DNA of 64,000 nucleotides. Origin: Bacteroidota bacterium (GTDB lineage: Bacteria; Bacteroidota; Bacteroidia; Bacteroidales; FEN-979). Below, piece by piece: positions 1 through 8,527 of this stretch. Location of the stretch: positions 62,001-126,000 of the forward strand of contig JAPLDJ010000010.1 in assembly GCA_026391805.1 (NCBI GenBank), in the 5' to 3' direction. The notes under the pieces are model-generated. The model had not been told where the DNA came from and searched no databases. It saw nothing but the letters and a program-made list of their open reading frames with translations. A program made the translations under genes and the position numbers. Each line of letters starts with the position of its first letter. The stretch's first letter is position 1.

Positions 1-1
1 C

Positions 2-913
2 GGGCCTGTTAAAACCGATACCATTGCGCTGACGGATAATTACAAATTCCAGGTCTATTTCGACCTTGCTACCGGGACGGCGGTCAGCACTAACCTCAGA
101 ACGGAAAGTGATCTCGGTTTTGAATGTTCATCCTCTGGCTGGAAGATCATTTTGAATACAGGCGATTTCATGAAGGTGGCCGATATGGGCGTCATTCCGT
201 TCGGAGAGCCCCATGATACCACCGGTATGAAAATGTCATTTGACAAGTCGGACGGTAATCCTGATTCCCTGGCCTTCGGCCGGTGGTTTACGCTGGCCGG
301 AGGAGATACATTGTCGTTGAACCACGTCTATGCCATCAGCCGCGGGATCGATCCGAACGGAAATCCACTCGGATTGTACCAGGTGATCTTCGACAGCCTG
401 AAAATGGGGACTTATTATTTCCGTTTTGCAAAACTGAACGGCCAGGATGTCCGTTCCGCAATCATCACCAAAGACCCTTCCATGAATTATATCTGGTATT
501 CTTTCAACTCCGGAGGGTCGGTCAAAAACCTTGAACCGCCAAAAGATTCTTTCGACCTCTTATTCACCCAATATACAACGCTGCTTTATACCGATGAAGG
601 CGAGGCATATCCCTATCTTGTTACTGGCGTTCTGCTAAACCGCAATCTGGTAAGGGCTGCAAAGGATAGCATTCATGACTTTTCGGCGATGGACCTGGAA
701 ACTGCGAATTCCATCCAGCTCTCACCGGCGCTTGACGGCATTGGCTATGACTGGAAGAGATTTGATTTCAATTCAGCCAGCTATACGGTGCTAACCGACC
801 GCTTTTACCTGGTCAGGGATAAATCAGGATACCTCTATAAGCTGAGGTTCATTGGATTTTATAACGGAGCAGGGGAGAAAGGCTACCCCGTAATTGAATA
901 CCAGGCTTTGTGA
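2..913 (+). CDS. HmuY-like haem-binding protein, 5' partial
   Basis: The frame is open from the left edge, so the N-terminus and any lipoprotein signal are outside the window; 303 residues are visible. The last 60 residues follow the pattern of HmuY-type proteins of Bacteroidota: an aromatic stretch (WKRFDF), a beta pair with YLVRDKSGYLYKLRF, and a closing GYPVIEYQAL. HmuY proteins bind haem at the outer membrane and pass it to a TonB-dependent receptor. No receptor is visible here; it could lie upstream. The stop is directly followed by the stop of the convergent OsmC gene. Family assignment is by motif memory only and is moderately sure. Confidence 0.6.
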   Translation, partial: GPVKTDTIALTDNYKFQVYFDLATGTAVSTNLRTESDLGFECSSSGWKIILNTGDFMKVADMGVIPFGEPHDTTGMKMSFDKSDGNPDSLAFGRWFTLAGGDTLSLNHVYAISRGIDPNGNPLGLYQVIFDSLKMGTYYFRFAKLNGQDVRSAIITKDPSMNYIWYSFNSGGSVKNLEPPKDSFDLLFTQYTTLLYTDEGEAYPYLVTGVLLNRNLVRAAKDSIHDFSAMDLETANSIQLSPALDGIGYDWKRFDFNSASYTVLTDRFYLVRDKSGYLYKLRFIGFYNGAGEKGYPVIEYQAL

Positions 914-1324
914 TCACTCCGCGAAGTTCATCACGATCGTTTGTTTGAGATCGGGGTGCAGGCTCTGCGCGACCGGGCAGGTTTTCGCCGAATGAAGAAT
1001 GATCGCCTTTTCCTTCTCCGAATAGACTTTCTGTGGAAAATCAAACTCCACAACGACCTCGCCAACCCGGCGCGGATTCTCTGCCATGATCTTGGTGATC
1101 CGCATGACGGTTCCGTCAACATCAAATCCATGGGTCCGAGCCGCAATCCCGATGATCGTCATCATGCAGCTGCCCAGCGAGGTCGCCAGCAGGTCAGTTG
1201 GGGAGAAGGCTTCCCCTTTGCCCTTGTTGTCCACCGGCGCATCCGTGATCAGTGTATTCCCCGACCGCACATGCGTGGCGTTCGTTCTTAATTCACCAAG
1301 GTAAATTGTTTTTACTGTTTCCAT
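914..1324 (-). CDS. OsmC/Ohr family peroxiredoxin-like protein
   Basis: A 136-residue protein of normal OsmC length. It has both family cysteines, Cys53 in LGSCMMT and Cys116 in KTCPVAQ, and the FSPTDLLATSLGSC helix start at about residues 40-53. The family reduces organic hydroperoxides through these thiols in the cytoplasm. The N-terminal strand region (residues 1-35) resembles the YhfA/OsmC-like group more than Ohr. It stands alone on the minus strand, converging with the HmuY-like gene with no spacer. No TAnnTTTG box was found upstream. Confidence 0.88.
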   Translation of the reverse strand: METVKTIYLGELRTNATHVRSGNTLITDAPVDNKGKGEAFSPTDLLATSLGSCMMTIIGIAARTHGFDVDGTVMRITKIMAENPRRVGEVVVEFDFPQKVYSEKEKAIILHSAKTCPVAQSLHPDLKQTIVMNFAE

Positions 1325-1393
1325 AGTCGTTGTTATTTATTGGATTTGACCGGTGATTTTATGCTGAATGAATAATGGTCAGGTAAAAATAGA

Positions 1394-1401
1394 TAATTTT
1401 G
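1394..1401 (+). promoter_or_regulatory. Bacteroidota -7 box (TAATTTTG) of the phosphatase gene
   Basis: TAATTTTG followed by CACCCTC and then ATG at 1409. The box ends only 7 bases before the start codon, so the transcript should begin at or within a few bases of the ATG, giving a leaderless or nearly leaderless mRNA. Confidence 0.6.
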
Positions 1402-1408
1402 CACCCTC

Positions 1409-2167
1409 ATGAACAGAACCCTCAGCGAAACATTTACACCGATCCTTTCGGGACAGCATAATTTCAGGGATCTTGGCGGCATTCCCGCCATGGATGGCAG
1501 AACGATAAGGCCGGGCCTTCTTTTCCGCAGCGGAGATCTTCATTCCATCACGGATGACGATGTTACCATCCTTGAACAGGCAGGAATCCGCATGATTATC
1601 GATTTCAGGTCGGAACGGGAACGCCTCAAACGGCCCAACCGTGAAATACCGGGGCTGAAGGAAGTCAGGTACCTGCCGATCTTTGATGCGCCGCGTGACC
1701 TTGCCTCAAAATATGTTGCGGAGAGTGATTCATCGAACCTGGAACGCCTCCTGGTGGACGAATATGCAAGGATTGTGTCCCTCTACAGGAAGGAATATGC
1801 TGAATTCCTGTGGCTTGTTGCAAACAGTTCAGAAATTCCGCTGGTCTTCCAGTGTTCGGCAGGGAAAGACCGCACCGGCCTGGCAACCATCTTTCTGCTG
1901 ACCGCGCTGGGAGTGGGCTATGAACATATCCTCAATGATTATTTCCTGACCAACCTTCATGCACAGGCCCATGCCCATGAGATCATCGGTCTGCTGAACA
2001 ACAATGGCTACAACGGGCACCTCATGCAACCGATGCTGGAGGTGAGGCAGGAATACCTGGATGCCGCGCTTGATGTGATCAGTAAAACTTCAGAAAATCT
2101 TGAGAACTTTGTCACTTCGGAATTAAAAGCAGATCGGGAAAAACTGAGGGAGAGGTATTTGAAATAG
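1409..2167 (+). CDS. Tyrosine/serine protein phosphatase (Y_phosphatase3 family)
   Basis: A 252-residue cytoplasmic protein with the P-loop phosphatase signature CSAGKDRTG at residues 149-157; Cys149 is the nucleophile and Arg155 binds phosphate. The family markers FRDLGG (19-24), LFRSGDL (38-44) and DFRSERE (65-71) are all present, as in the LipA/PtpB group of dual-specificity phosphatases acting on phosphoproteins or phosphoinositides. The true substrate cannot be told. The -7 box sits almost on the start codon. The TAG stop begins a 7-bp tandem array. Confidence 0.88.
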   Translation: MNRTLSETFTPILSGQHNFRDLGGIPAMDGRTIRPGLLFRSGDLHSITDDDVTILEQAGIRMIIDFRSERERLKRPNREIPGLKEVRYLPIFDAPRDLASKYVAESDSSNLERLLVDEYARIVSLYRKEYAEFLWLVANSSEIPLVFQCSAGKDRTGLATIFLLTALGVGYEHILNDYFLTNLHAQAHAHEIIGLLNNNGYNGHLMQPMLEVRQEYLDAALDVISKTSENLENFVTSELKADREKLRERYLK

Positions 2168-2199
2168 CGATAGGCGAAAAGCGAAAGGCGATAGGCGAA
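2165..2199. repeat. Heptanucleotide array, GCGA core, 5 units
   Basis: GCGA occurs at 2167, 2174, 2181, 2188 and 2195, exactly every 7 bases. Units read TAGCGAT, AGGCGAA, AAGCGAA, AGGCGAT, AGGCGAA. The array starts on the stop codon of the phosphatase gene and fills the convergent gap with the next gene. Confidence 0.85.
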
Positions 2200-2229
2200 A
2201 AAATATTTTACTTTTGAATTCCTGCATTC

Positions 2230-4629
2230 CTAAATTCCTGCATTCACCTTCTCAACGATCCCTTTATCCCCGTTCAGGATAACCCTATCGCCTGTTTTCA
2301 GAAACTGTTTGGCGCCTTTGGCGCTGACGACGGCGGGGATCCCATACTCTCTTGCGACGACTGCCCCGTGGGAAAGCGGGCTCCCAATCTCCGTGATCAG
2401 CCCTGAAACAATGCTGAAATAGGGTGTCCAGCCGATATCTGTAAAGGATGCCACCATGATCTCCCCGGGTTCCAGGAATGCAGCGTCATCCAGCGTTGTG
2501 ACAACCCTGACCCTGCCTTCAACGGTTCCGCTGCTGACCGGGATACCTTTCAGCTGTCCATCAAGGATTTCAATAACCTTTTCCTCTTCAAGGGGTTCAG
2601 GGATGCCGTAGCAAACCTCACTGAACTGAAGGGCGGCAGTCTCCGGCATCTGTTCCCTCCGCTTTCCGGCTTTGGCCCGCCACGAAGGGGAATAATCATG
2701 GATCATCTGCCCGATCTCTTCTTGCGTCAGGTAGTAAACCTGGTCAGTATCATTCAGCAACCCTTCCTTCACCAGCAGTTGAGCATACTGCTGCCATGCA
2801 AGCCGCACCTTATGGAGCAGCCGGATGGATGCCGATTTTGTGATTTCTCTCCGTGACACGGAAAGACGGGCGGTTTGTAAAAAGGATCTGATGAAAATCC
2901 GCTGGAACGGTTTTAATTCTTTCAGGATAGCATTGGCCTTTTTCAGGGAATGCTCATGTGCATGTTCCTTTGCACCCGACTTAACACGTGTCTGGAGCAT
3001 CCTGACCAGTTGAACAGGATCCTCTTCCCACGGTTTCTCATGAAGTTCGGCCTCCCTGACACACCGGTGCCCGTGACGCCTGAGGAAATTAACGTATTCC
3101 CGTCTGATCTGCGGAGGTGAATCCTGCACGAGAAGACGCAGCGCTTCATCGGGGGCGGCTGAACAGAAAATTCCCGAGAATCTTTTTTCGGACTGTATAA
3201 GGGATGCGAACCGTTCGAGTGACTGAACCGCATCAGCGCTCTCGATGTCGGGAATGTCGGTCAGCAGAAGTGTTGCAATATGATGATCCCCGGCCGTCGG
3301 AAGATGTTTGTTGGATGTGAGGATGCCCATAATTGCAGAATACAATGTTCCTGACTGGGCGGAAGCAATGATGTGATGCCCGAAAGCTTCTTTCAGAGCC
3401 TCCCTGGCTGCTTCCAGCGAACGGTAGTCGGCATTGATCTCATCCTTCATCTCAATTTTATAATGATCGGCAAGAAAAAGGAGGCGTCTGACATTCTTTT
3501 TCGTCCAGCTGAGGCTGATCATCTGTTTGAAGAAATGAAGAACACGCATCAGGATATTGCTTTCATGCTTCACAGCGGGCATATCGATCACCTTGCCAGT
3601 GATGGCAAACTGAACATTTTCAGCCTTGTTCATCCAGACGTTCCGCGGATAGTCCATCATGTTGCTCATGTTGATGAACAGACGATTGTAGAACATCTGG
3701 ATGTAGCGGAAACCGTCATATTTTTTCAGGCTGTAGGCGCTTGCTGCCTGGGCCAGAACGGTCATCCCATAATCAACCGCATGAAACGATACCGAATAGG
3801 TAAGCGGGGTTACCACGCCCGGCATCATCTCGCCGATGTTACCCAGGGTCCATGTATCCGTACTGCTTCCTTTAACGGTATCAAGTTCATTGTAATGAAC
3901 GCCGTTCAGGGTTGTGACCGGCCGGACCTGCAGCCAGTGAAGGATGCCGTCGTCATCGATGGCCCATTCCATATCGACGGGATAGTTCAGATGATCCTCT
4001 GCTTTCTTAACGCCATCAAGGATCTCGGTCAACTGAGCTTCCGAAAGAAGATTTTCCTTTTTCTGGATTTGTTGCAGGATGTTCGATCCGCTCCGGTAGA
4101 GCTCGTAATGAATGGCATCTTTTGCCCCGCTCACAAGCTCTTCGCCATGGCCTTCAACGGCATTGATGACGACCCGGTCGCGCCGGTGAGTGACCGGATC
4201 GGCGGAAAATACGACGCCGGCCACTTTGGCGTTGACCATGTTCTGTAAGATCACAGAGATGCGCAGGTCGGCATTTTCGCTCAGGTTGGTGGCATATTCC
4301 TTCACCCGGACTGACCGGGAGGCTTCAACACATTTCACGATCGCATCGCGGATCTCATCATAGCCATTCAGGTGCAGGAAAGTCTCAAATTGTCCAGCAA
4401 ACGAAGCATCCTTACCATCTTCACTGACGGCAGATGAACGGACGGCTTTTGGTCCCTTTCCAAGCGTGGCAATATTCTTTTTCAGGATTTGATCATCCAT
4501 GCTTTTTAGGTCGGGGTGGATGATAACAAATGCATCAGGTACCTGCAGGCCAAGGTCTTTAAGTACCTTCAACCCCATGGCCTTGCCACCGATCTTTTCG
4601 TCGGTTATTTCATGGATGAATTTGATCAC
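2230..4629 (-). CDS. PEP synthase / rifampicin-phosphotransferase-like enzyme
   Basis: 799 residues in three parts. Residues 1-240 are the PPDK/PEP-synthase ATP-grasp domain (GGKAMGLKVL, VRSSAVSEDG at 63-72, FAGQFET at 77-83, PVDMEWA at 217-223, LQVRPVT at 233-239). About 250-690 is a long helical region without recognised motifs. The last 100 residues are the swivelling phosphohistidine domain with GSPLSHGAVVAREYGIPAV; His754 is the predicted phosphate carrier. A C-terminal PEP/pyruvate barrel is missing. This ATP-grasp, helical middle and terminal His-domain order is that of rifampicin phosphotransferases, which phosphorylate a small molecule, so a true PEP synthase is unlikely. The start is GTG and overlaps the upstream gene's stop by 4 bases (GTGA), so the two are co-translated. 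Confidence 0.8.
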   Translation of the reverse strand: MIKFIHEITDEKIGGKAMGLKVLKDLGLQVPDAFVIIHPDLKSMDDQILKKNIATLGKGPKAVRSSAVSEDGKDASFAGQFETFLHLNGYDEIRDAIVKCVEASRSVRVKEYATNLSENADLRISVILQNMVNAKVAGVVFSADPVTHRRDRVVINAVEGHGEELVSGAKDAIHYELYRSGSNILQQIQKKENLLSEAQLTEILDGVKKAEDHLNYPVDMEWAIDDDGILHWLQVRPVTTLNGVHYNELDTVKGSSTDTWTLGNIGEMMPGVVTPLTYSVSFHAVDYGMTVLAQAASAYSLKKYDGFRYIQMFYNRLFINMSNMMDYPRNVWMNKAENVQFAITGKVIDMPAVKHESNILMRVLHFFKQMISLSWTKKNVRRLLFLADHYKIEMKDEINADYRSLEAAREALKEAFGHHIIASAQSGTLYSAIMGILTSNKHLPTAGDHHIATLLLTDIPDIESADAVQSLERFASLIQSEKRFSGIFCSAAPDEALRLLVQDSPPQIRREYVNFLRRHGHRCVREAELHEKPWEEDPVQLVRMLQTRVKSGAKEHAHEHSLKKANAILKELKPFQRIFIRSFLQTARLSVSRREITKSASIRLLHKVRLAWQQYAQLLVKEGLLNDTDQVYYLTQEEIGQMIHDYSPSWRAKAGKRREQMPETAALQFSEVCYGIPEPLEEEKVIEILDGQLKGIPVSSGTVEGRVRVVTTLDDAAFLEPGEIMVASFTDIGWTPYFSIVSGLITEIGSPLSHGAVVAREYGIPAVVSAKGAKQFLKTGDRVILNGDKGIVEKVNAGI

Positions 4630-5636
4630 GGCTTGTATTTATCGGCATGAAACCCAAACTCGACCATTCCGAGTCCTTCCACCTGATCGAATTTGTAGGT
4701 GCCGATTGCTTCATACATCAGGTATTTCTGATCCATGATGTAAGGGAAATGCCCGTTGCGGTTGAATTCCATGAGATGCTTCTTGCCGCTTCTCATCTTA
4801 AGTTCGATCATGGCATGATCCGGGAGTAATTTTTCCCTCGATACGGTCTCAAGGTCCGTGCATTCAACAACAGCGTCGATCATTCCGTCGGGTTCAACAA
4901 CAAATCCTGCCGTAAGGCGGCCCAGGAATTCCCACTTGATCGTGGTCACGGTCCAGCTGTAGCCTGCATCCGATTTCCCGGTAATCCAGTAATGACGGTC
5001 CCAGGTATTCCAGTTCCGCGAACCAAAAGAGTGGTCGCGCGAACCCCACATCTTCAGGTCGTGCCGTATTCCGTCGAGAATGATATATCCGTTCAGGCTG
5101 CCGGTTTGCTCATAGTGAACCTGGTGGGTGTCTTTCAGCATGAAGAAGAATTTCTTGTTCCACTTTTCGGCAGCGAGGGCATCTGCGATCATCCGCTGAT
5201 CCGAGCTCTTCTCAAAATCATAAATGGGATGTTCGCCGTTAAAAAGCAGGTTCGTTTCACAGCTATGTTCTTTCCCTTCGTTGTCCGTTACCATTCCCTC
5301 ATAGGTGATCCTCCAGATCTTGCCAACCTCTATGGGTTCCCATTTCAGATTCCCGACCTGGAAACCTTCACCTTCGGGACCGGGATCCTTGTGCAGACCG
5401 AAAAATCCGAAGCCGTTGAGTTTAAAATCAAACCAGTGCTCGTGGGGCCGGTTCGGACCGCGAAGAGCCATACGGGTAATGAAGGCATTCCCTTCCCGGT
5501 CGCCGCCGTAAAAATAGGAGCTGTCGTTGGGATAAGGCTGTGAGAGATCAACGTGTTTCTGTTCAAGGATTTCAACAGGCAACTGGCGGCTCTTGGTCCG
5601 TTTTACCATCTGCCGTGCAATAAGTCGTTTCAGCAT
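4626..5636 (-). CDS. Uncharacterised protein, partner of the PEP-synthase-like enzyme
   Basis: 336 residues, soluble, no signal peptide or membrane segment. Two similar halves rich in beta strands can be seen: an N-terminal part with RPHEHWFDFKLNGFGFFGLHK and a C-terminal part with RDHSFGSRNW and EGLGMVEFGFHAD. The conserved GSRDHSFG and EGxGMVEF elements recall lipocalin-like AttH/DUF7064-type domains found beside lipid or steroid enzymes. That link is tentative. Its stop overlaps the GTG of the downstream enzyme by 4 bases, which argues for a shared pathway, for example binding the molecule the partner phosphorylates. Confidence 0.6.
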   Translation of the reverse strand: MLKRLIARQMVKRTKSRQLPVEILEQKHVDLSQPYPNDSSYFYGGDREGNAFITRMALRGPNRPHEHWFDFKLNGFGFFGLHKDPGPEGEGFQVGNLKWEPIEVGKIWRITYEGMVTDNEGKEHSCETNLLFNGEHPIYDFEKSSDQRMIADALAAEKWNKKFFFMLKDTHQVHYEQTGSLNGYIILDGIRHDLKMWGSRDHSFGSRNWNTWDRHYWITGKSDAGYSWTVTTIKWEFLGRLTAGFVVEPDGMIDAVVECTDLETVSREKLLPDHAMIELKMRSGKKHLMEFNRNGHFPYIMDQKYLMYEAIGTYKFDQVEGLGMVEFGFHADKYKP

Positions 5637-5655
5637 AATCAGAATTTTTCAGGCG

Positions 5656-5663
5656 CAAACTTA
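5656..5663 (-). promoter_or_regulatory. -7 box (TAAGTTTG) for the 5636-2230 operon
   Basis: On the minus strand TAAGTTTGCGCC lies about 20 bases before the ATG at 5636. It matches TAnnTTTG and drives the two-gene operon. Confidence 0.5.
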
Positions 5664-5741
5664 AAAAAATCTTATCGAACCGAGGTGTTAGGAATTTCAG
5701 AAGTTTTCCATTAAATTGTCGGGCAAGGAGAGAAACGCATT

Positions 5742-5762
5742 GCGCCAAGCGCTAGGCGCAAA
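5742..5762. repeat. Heptanucleotide array, GCGC core, 3 units
   Basis: GCGC at 5742, 5749 and 5756: GCGCCAA, GCGCTAG, GCGCAAA. It lies just past the stop of the membrane glycosyltransferase-like gene. The same GCGCCAA unit returns at 49641. Confidence 0.7.
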
Positions 5763-5775
5763 AAGCACAATGAGA

Positions 5776-7683
5776 CTACATTCCCGTCAGTTCGATCCGG
5801 TCGAAATAAAGATCAGGCCCGCCCTGGTAAAGGATACGGAATTCGACACCGTCGTAATCCTTTTCAAGCCTGGTTTTTAAACTGAAAAGCTGGAAATAGT
5901 CACGTTGCTGGAAATCGCAGGAGCGGATCACCTGCTTCACAAGGACCTCTTTCCCATAATTAACAGAGATCTCCAGCACGGCCAGTATGCGGGTGTTGAA
6001 ATCCGGCTCCGACCTGAGGTTGAACTGCACAAGGATGGTCCCTTGTTTAAGCGAGACAAAAGGACCGTAAACAAAGTGTTTATTATGGTCAAAGTCGTTG
6101 GTGATCTTTGCTGATTTTCCTGACCGTGCCAGCGGATCGGCACTGATCGTTCCCTGGTGCTGCATCTCTTGACACGAAAATGCACGGGTATAATAGATGC
6201 GCTCGTACCTGCAAAGTGTCAGGCTGCAGCATTGAAAAGGCATCCCCCTGCGGACGATCAGGTGACCGAATTGCATGGTGGTATCAGGGAATGAATCGAG
6301 CCACGAATCCTTAACAAGGAAAAGTTTTGGCATGTTGTACACTTCTTCAGCCATGCCGAAATTCCTGACGTTGTCCTTGTCGTGCGGCGTCGCCTTGATG
6401 TGCTTCGGGTCCGCGGATGCAATCAGGTATGCATGGTTGTAATCCGCGATCAGTCCTGCATTGCCGAGTCTTGAAAAACCGGTGAGTTCAGATAAGCGGG
6501 AAAGCTTGCGCTCAGGGACAAAAAATTTGCTGAAGGCGCTGAAACTTCCGAGGAGAACGATGGCCGTCAGGATTACCCTTCGCAACTGCCGGTTCTTCGA
6601 CCCGGTACTCTCGATGTACAATAAAAATGTGATCCAGAGGGAGATGTAGACGACTGAAAAATAGCTTCTGTCTGTACCGTTAATATAGACCCAGTGCGAG
6701 TGTATAAGAAAAAAGAAGGTTGCCAGTCCGTTCAGCGCAAAAAATACCAGCCAGCGGTTATTTGAACAGAAGCGGATGAAGCTGTTCCTGGTGTTGGAAA
6801 GGACAATAAGAATTGGAATGCCGGCAAGCACTGACCATGCATAGATGCTTTCGAAAATGTTCCCGGAGCAGAACGTGAAAACCCGGAAGAAACTGTCGAA
6901 AATAAGGTGGAAGGATGTGAGGATTTCTTTCAGGGAAGTAAAATGATGTGTGTGGTACAATTCCACACGGGTTGTATTGTGCTTTGCGTAGAGGATGAAA
7001 GCAGTTCCGATGATAAATAATACAATGACCAGCAGTGCCTGGTAGCGTCTGATCCTCTCTTTCAGAAAGGAACGGAACAGTTCTTTATTGATCAGGGGCC
7101 AGTATTTCCAGATCACGATCAGCGCAAGGAGAACAAGTGAAACCAAAACAAGGTCTGATACCCATACGGCAAGGATCATGGTCAGAGAGGCCAGTCCCAG
7201 CCAAAGAAGCTTAAGTTTCCAGTTAGCGGAAGATTGCATAATCTTCAGGAGGTAGGCAGCCAGCGCGATCATGCTCATCTGGATCCCATAGATAAGAAGA
7301 ACATGGTCAATAAAATGCCAGGCGGGGAAGAACCAGACAAGTGCAAGGAGAAGTTTGGTGTTCCGGGACCGGAAGAGGGTGGCCAGTGCAAAAAATCCGG
7401 CGATGAGGATCAGGTAATGGATCACCGAAACCGCCATGACCGGCGGAAATTTATAGGCCTCCACAAGGATGTTGGCAAGCAGCGGGAGCAGGCTTCCGCC
7501 ATGATCCTGACCCCAGAAATAGAGGTCACCCGGGATGTTTACTCCTTGTGCCATCAGGGCATTCACCGCCATATCGGAGGTCAGGAGCGGGTAGTTGATT
7601 TCAGCGAAATTGTAAAAGGAAAAGAGGATGATCAGGCACAGGAGAAGGTAATATACAAAGGTTGGGATCCTGGTAGTGCTCAT
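5776..7683 (-). CDS. Multi-pass membrane protein, GT-C glycosyltransferase-like
   Basis: 635 residues. About ten hydrophobic segments fill residues 10-370, followed by a soluble C-terminal domain of about 240 residues rich in beta strands. In the first external loop Asp37 (TSDMAVNALMAQG) and WGQDHGG at 57-63 match the layout of GT-C enzymes such as the PMT/ArnT group, where a loop Asp is catalytic and the sugar donor is polyprenyl-linked. It may glycosylate envelope glycans or proteins. The C-terminal domain could bind carbohydrate. It has its own promoter at 7725-7732. No neighbour points to a specific glycan. Confidence 0.55.
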   Translation of the reverse strand: MSTTRIPTFVYYLLLCLIILFSFYNFAEINYPLLTSDMAVNALMAQGVNIPGDLYFWGQDHGGSLLPLLANILVEAYKFPPVMAVSVIHYLILIAGFFALATLFRSRNTKLLLALVWFFPAWHFIDHVLLIYGIQMSMIALAAYLLKIMQSSANWKLKLLWLGLASLTMILAVWVSDLVLVSLVLLALIVIWKYWPLINKELFRSFLKERIRRYQALLVIVLFIIGTAFILYAKHNTTRVELYHTHHFTSLKEILTSFHLIFDSFFRVFTFCSGNIFESIYAWSVLAGIPILIVLSNTRNSFIRFCSNNRWLVFFALNGLATFFFLIHSHWVYINGTDRSYFSVVYISLWITFLLYIESTGSKNRQLRRVILTAIVLLGSFSAFSKFFVPERKLSRLSELTGFSRLGNAGLIADYNHAYLIASADPKHIKATPHDKDNVRNFGMAEEVYNMPKLFLVKDSWLDSFPDTTMQFGHLIVRRGMPFQCCSLTLCRYERIYYTRAFSCQEMQHQGTISADPLARSGKSAKITNDFDHNKHFVYGPFVSLKQGTILVQFNLRSEPDFNTRILAVLEISVNYGKEVLVKQVIRSCDFQQRDYFQLFSLKTRLEKDYDGVEFRILYQGGPDLYFDRIELTGM

Positions 7684-7724
7684 AAGCTGAAATTTTTGTT
7701 ACTGAGGTCCGCTCATTTCAACCC

Positions 7725-7732
7725 CAAAATTA
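7725..7732 (-). promoter_or_regulatory. -7 box (TAATTTTG) of the membrane protein gene
   Basis: TAATTTTGGGG on the minus strand, 41 bases before the ATG at 7683. Confidence 0.5.
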
Positions 7733-7761
7733 AAAACTATTCTCTAAAGCGGCAGAAATAT

Positions 7762-8301
7762 TTACCTCCCGGATAATTCACGGCTGAGTTTGGCGAGCAG
7801 TTTCTTTCCGTGCGCTTTAAAACCGGGTGTTTCCTCCTGCATCCTCCACTCAATGGAATCTGCAAGTTCCTTTTTAAGGTCAGGCTCCTGCTGGGAGATG
7901 CGATAAAGAATTTCCATCGAGTACATTTTAACGGCTACGGATTCTCCGGCTGAGGTAAGCCAGTCGAAGCAATGTTTGATCAGTAACCCAAGCTGCTGAT
8001 CCGGCAGCGGCGACCGGCTCAGAATACGCAGCGACTCCCGCTTCATGCCGTCGTGCGTGAAACGCGGGAGGCTGGTCACGATCTCATTAAGGTAATTCAG
8101 GATCAGTTCGGGTTTCTGTTCCGAAATGGTATCTGTCACCCAGGCCGCCCTTCTGCTGACGGGTTCTTCATTTCTCAGGAAAATCCGGACAAGTTCGTCG
8201 AACAGCTCCGGTTTCTGAAGGATAAGGTCCGCAACCAGGTCGGTGTTTCGCCGTGAGTTTTCAACGAGAAGGAGGGATTCGAGGGATTCGTTAGTTGTCA
8301 T
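7762..8301 (-). CDS. Hypothetical helical (HEAT-like) protein
   Basis: 179 residues when started at the ATG at 8301 (MTTNESLESL). A longer reading to 8334 would begin inside the CATACGT heptad array and is unlikely. The protein is almost entirely helical, with repeated pairs such as LVADLILQKPELFDELVRIF and VAVKMYSMEILYRISQQEP, which suggests HEAT/ARM-type solenoid repeats used for protein contacts. No catalytic motif is visible, and function is unknown. The gene ends 78 bases before the membrane protein gene on the same strand. Confidence 0.6.
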   Translation of the reverse strand: MTTNESLESLLLVENSRRNTDLVADLILQKPELFDELVRIFLRNEEPVSRRAAWVTDTISEQKPELILNYLNEIVTSLPRFTHDGMKRESLRILSRSPLPDQQLGLLIKHCFDWLTSAGESVAVKMYSMEILYRISQQEPDLKKELADSIEWRMQEETPGFKAHGKKLLAKLSRELSGR

Positions 8302-8324
8302 TGTAGTGCAGTTGTGATTGAGGT

Positions 8325-8380
8325 CATACGACATACGTCATACGTCATACGTCATATGTCTTATGTCTTATGTCTTATGT
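8325..8380. repeat. Heptanucleotide array with stepwise drift, 8 units
   Basis: Units in one register: CATACGA, CATACGT three times, CATATGT, CTTATGT three times. Each change is kept by the following units. It lies directly upstream of the HEAT-like gene and between divergent genes. Confidence 0.95.
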
Positions 8381-8442
8381 TCAAAAATAATAAAAACTAC
8401 TGAATGATTTGAAAATGAATGGTTTTTTTGAAATTATTGTCA

Positions 8443-8450
8443 TACTTTTG
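8443..8450 (+). promoter_or_regulatory. -7 box (TACTTTTG) of the decarboxylase gene
   Basis: TACTTTTG 77 bases before the ATG at 8528. The leader is AT-rich and no clear fold was seen in it. Confidence 0.55.
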
Positions 8451-8527
8451 TTTTTTTATAGAAATCCGGGTGAGTTACATTGTCAGAAAATAAGACATCC
8501 AAGTGATTTACTTTAATTTTTTTTATC

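Noticed and set aside
3373-4248. 291-residue plus-strand open frame
   Set aside because: It lies antisense within the PEP-synthase-like gene, whose motifs are intact, so it is a shadow frame.
8302-8334. Upstream start of the HEAT-like gene
   Set aside because: The extra 11 codons begin inside the CATACGT heptad array; the ATG at 8301 gives a normal N-terminus.
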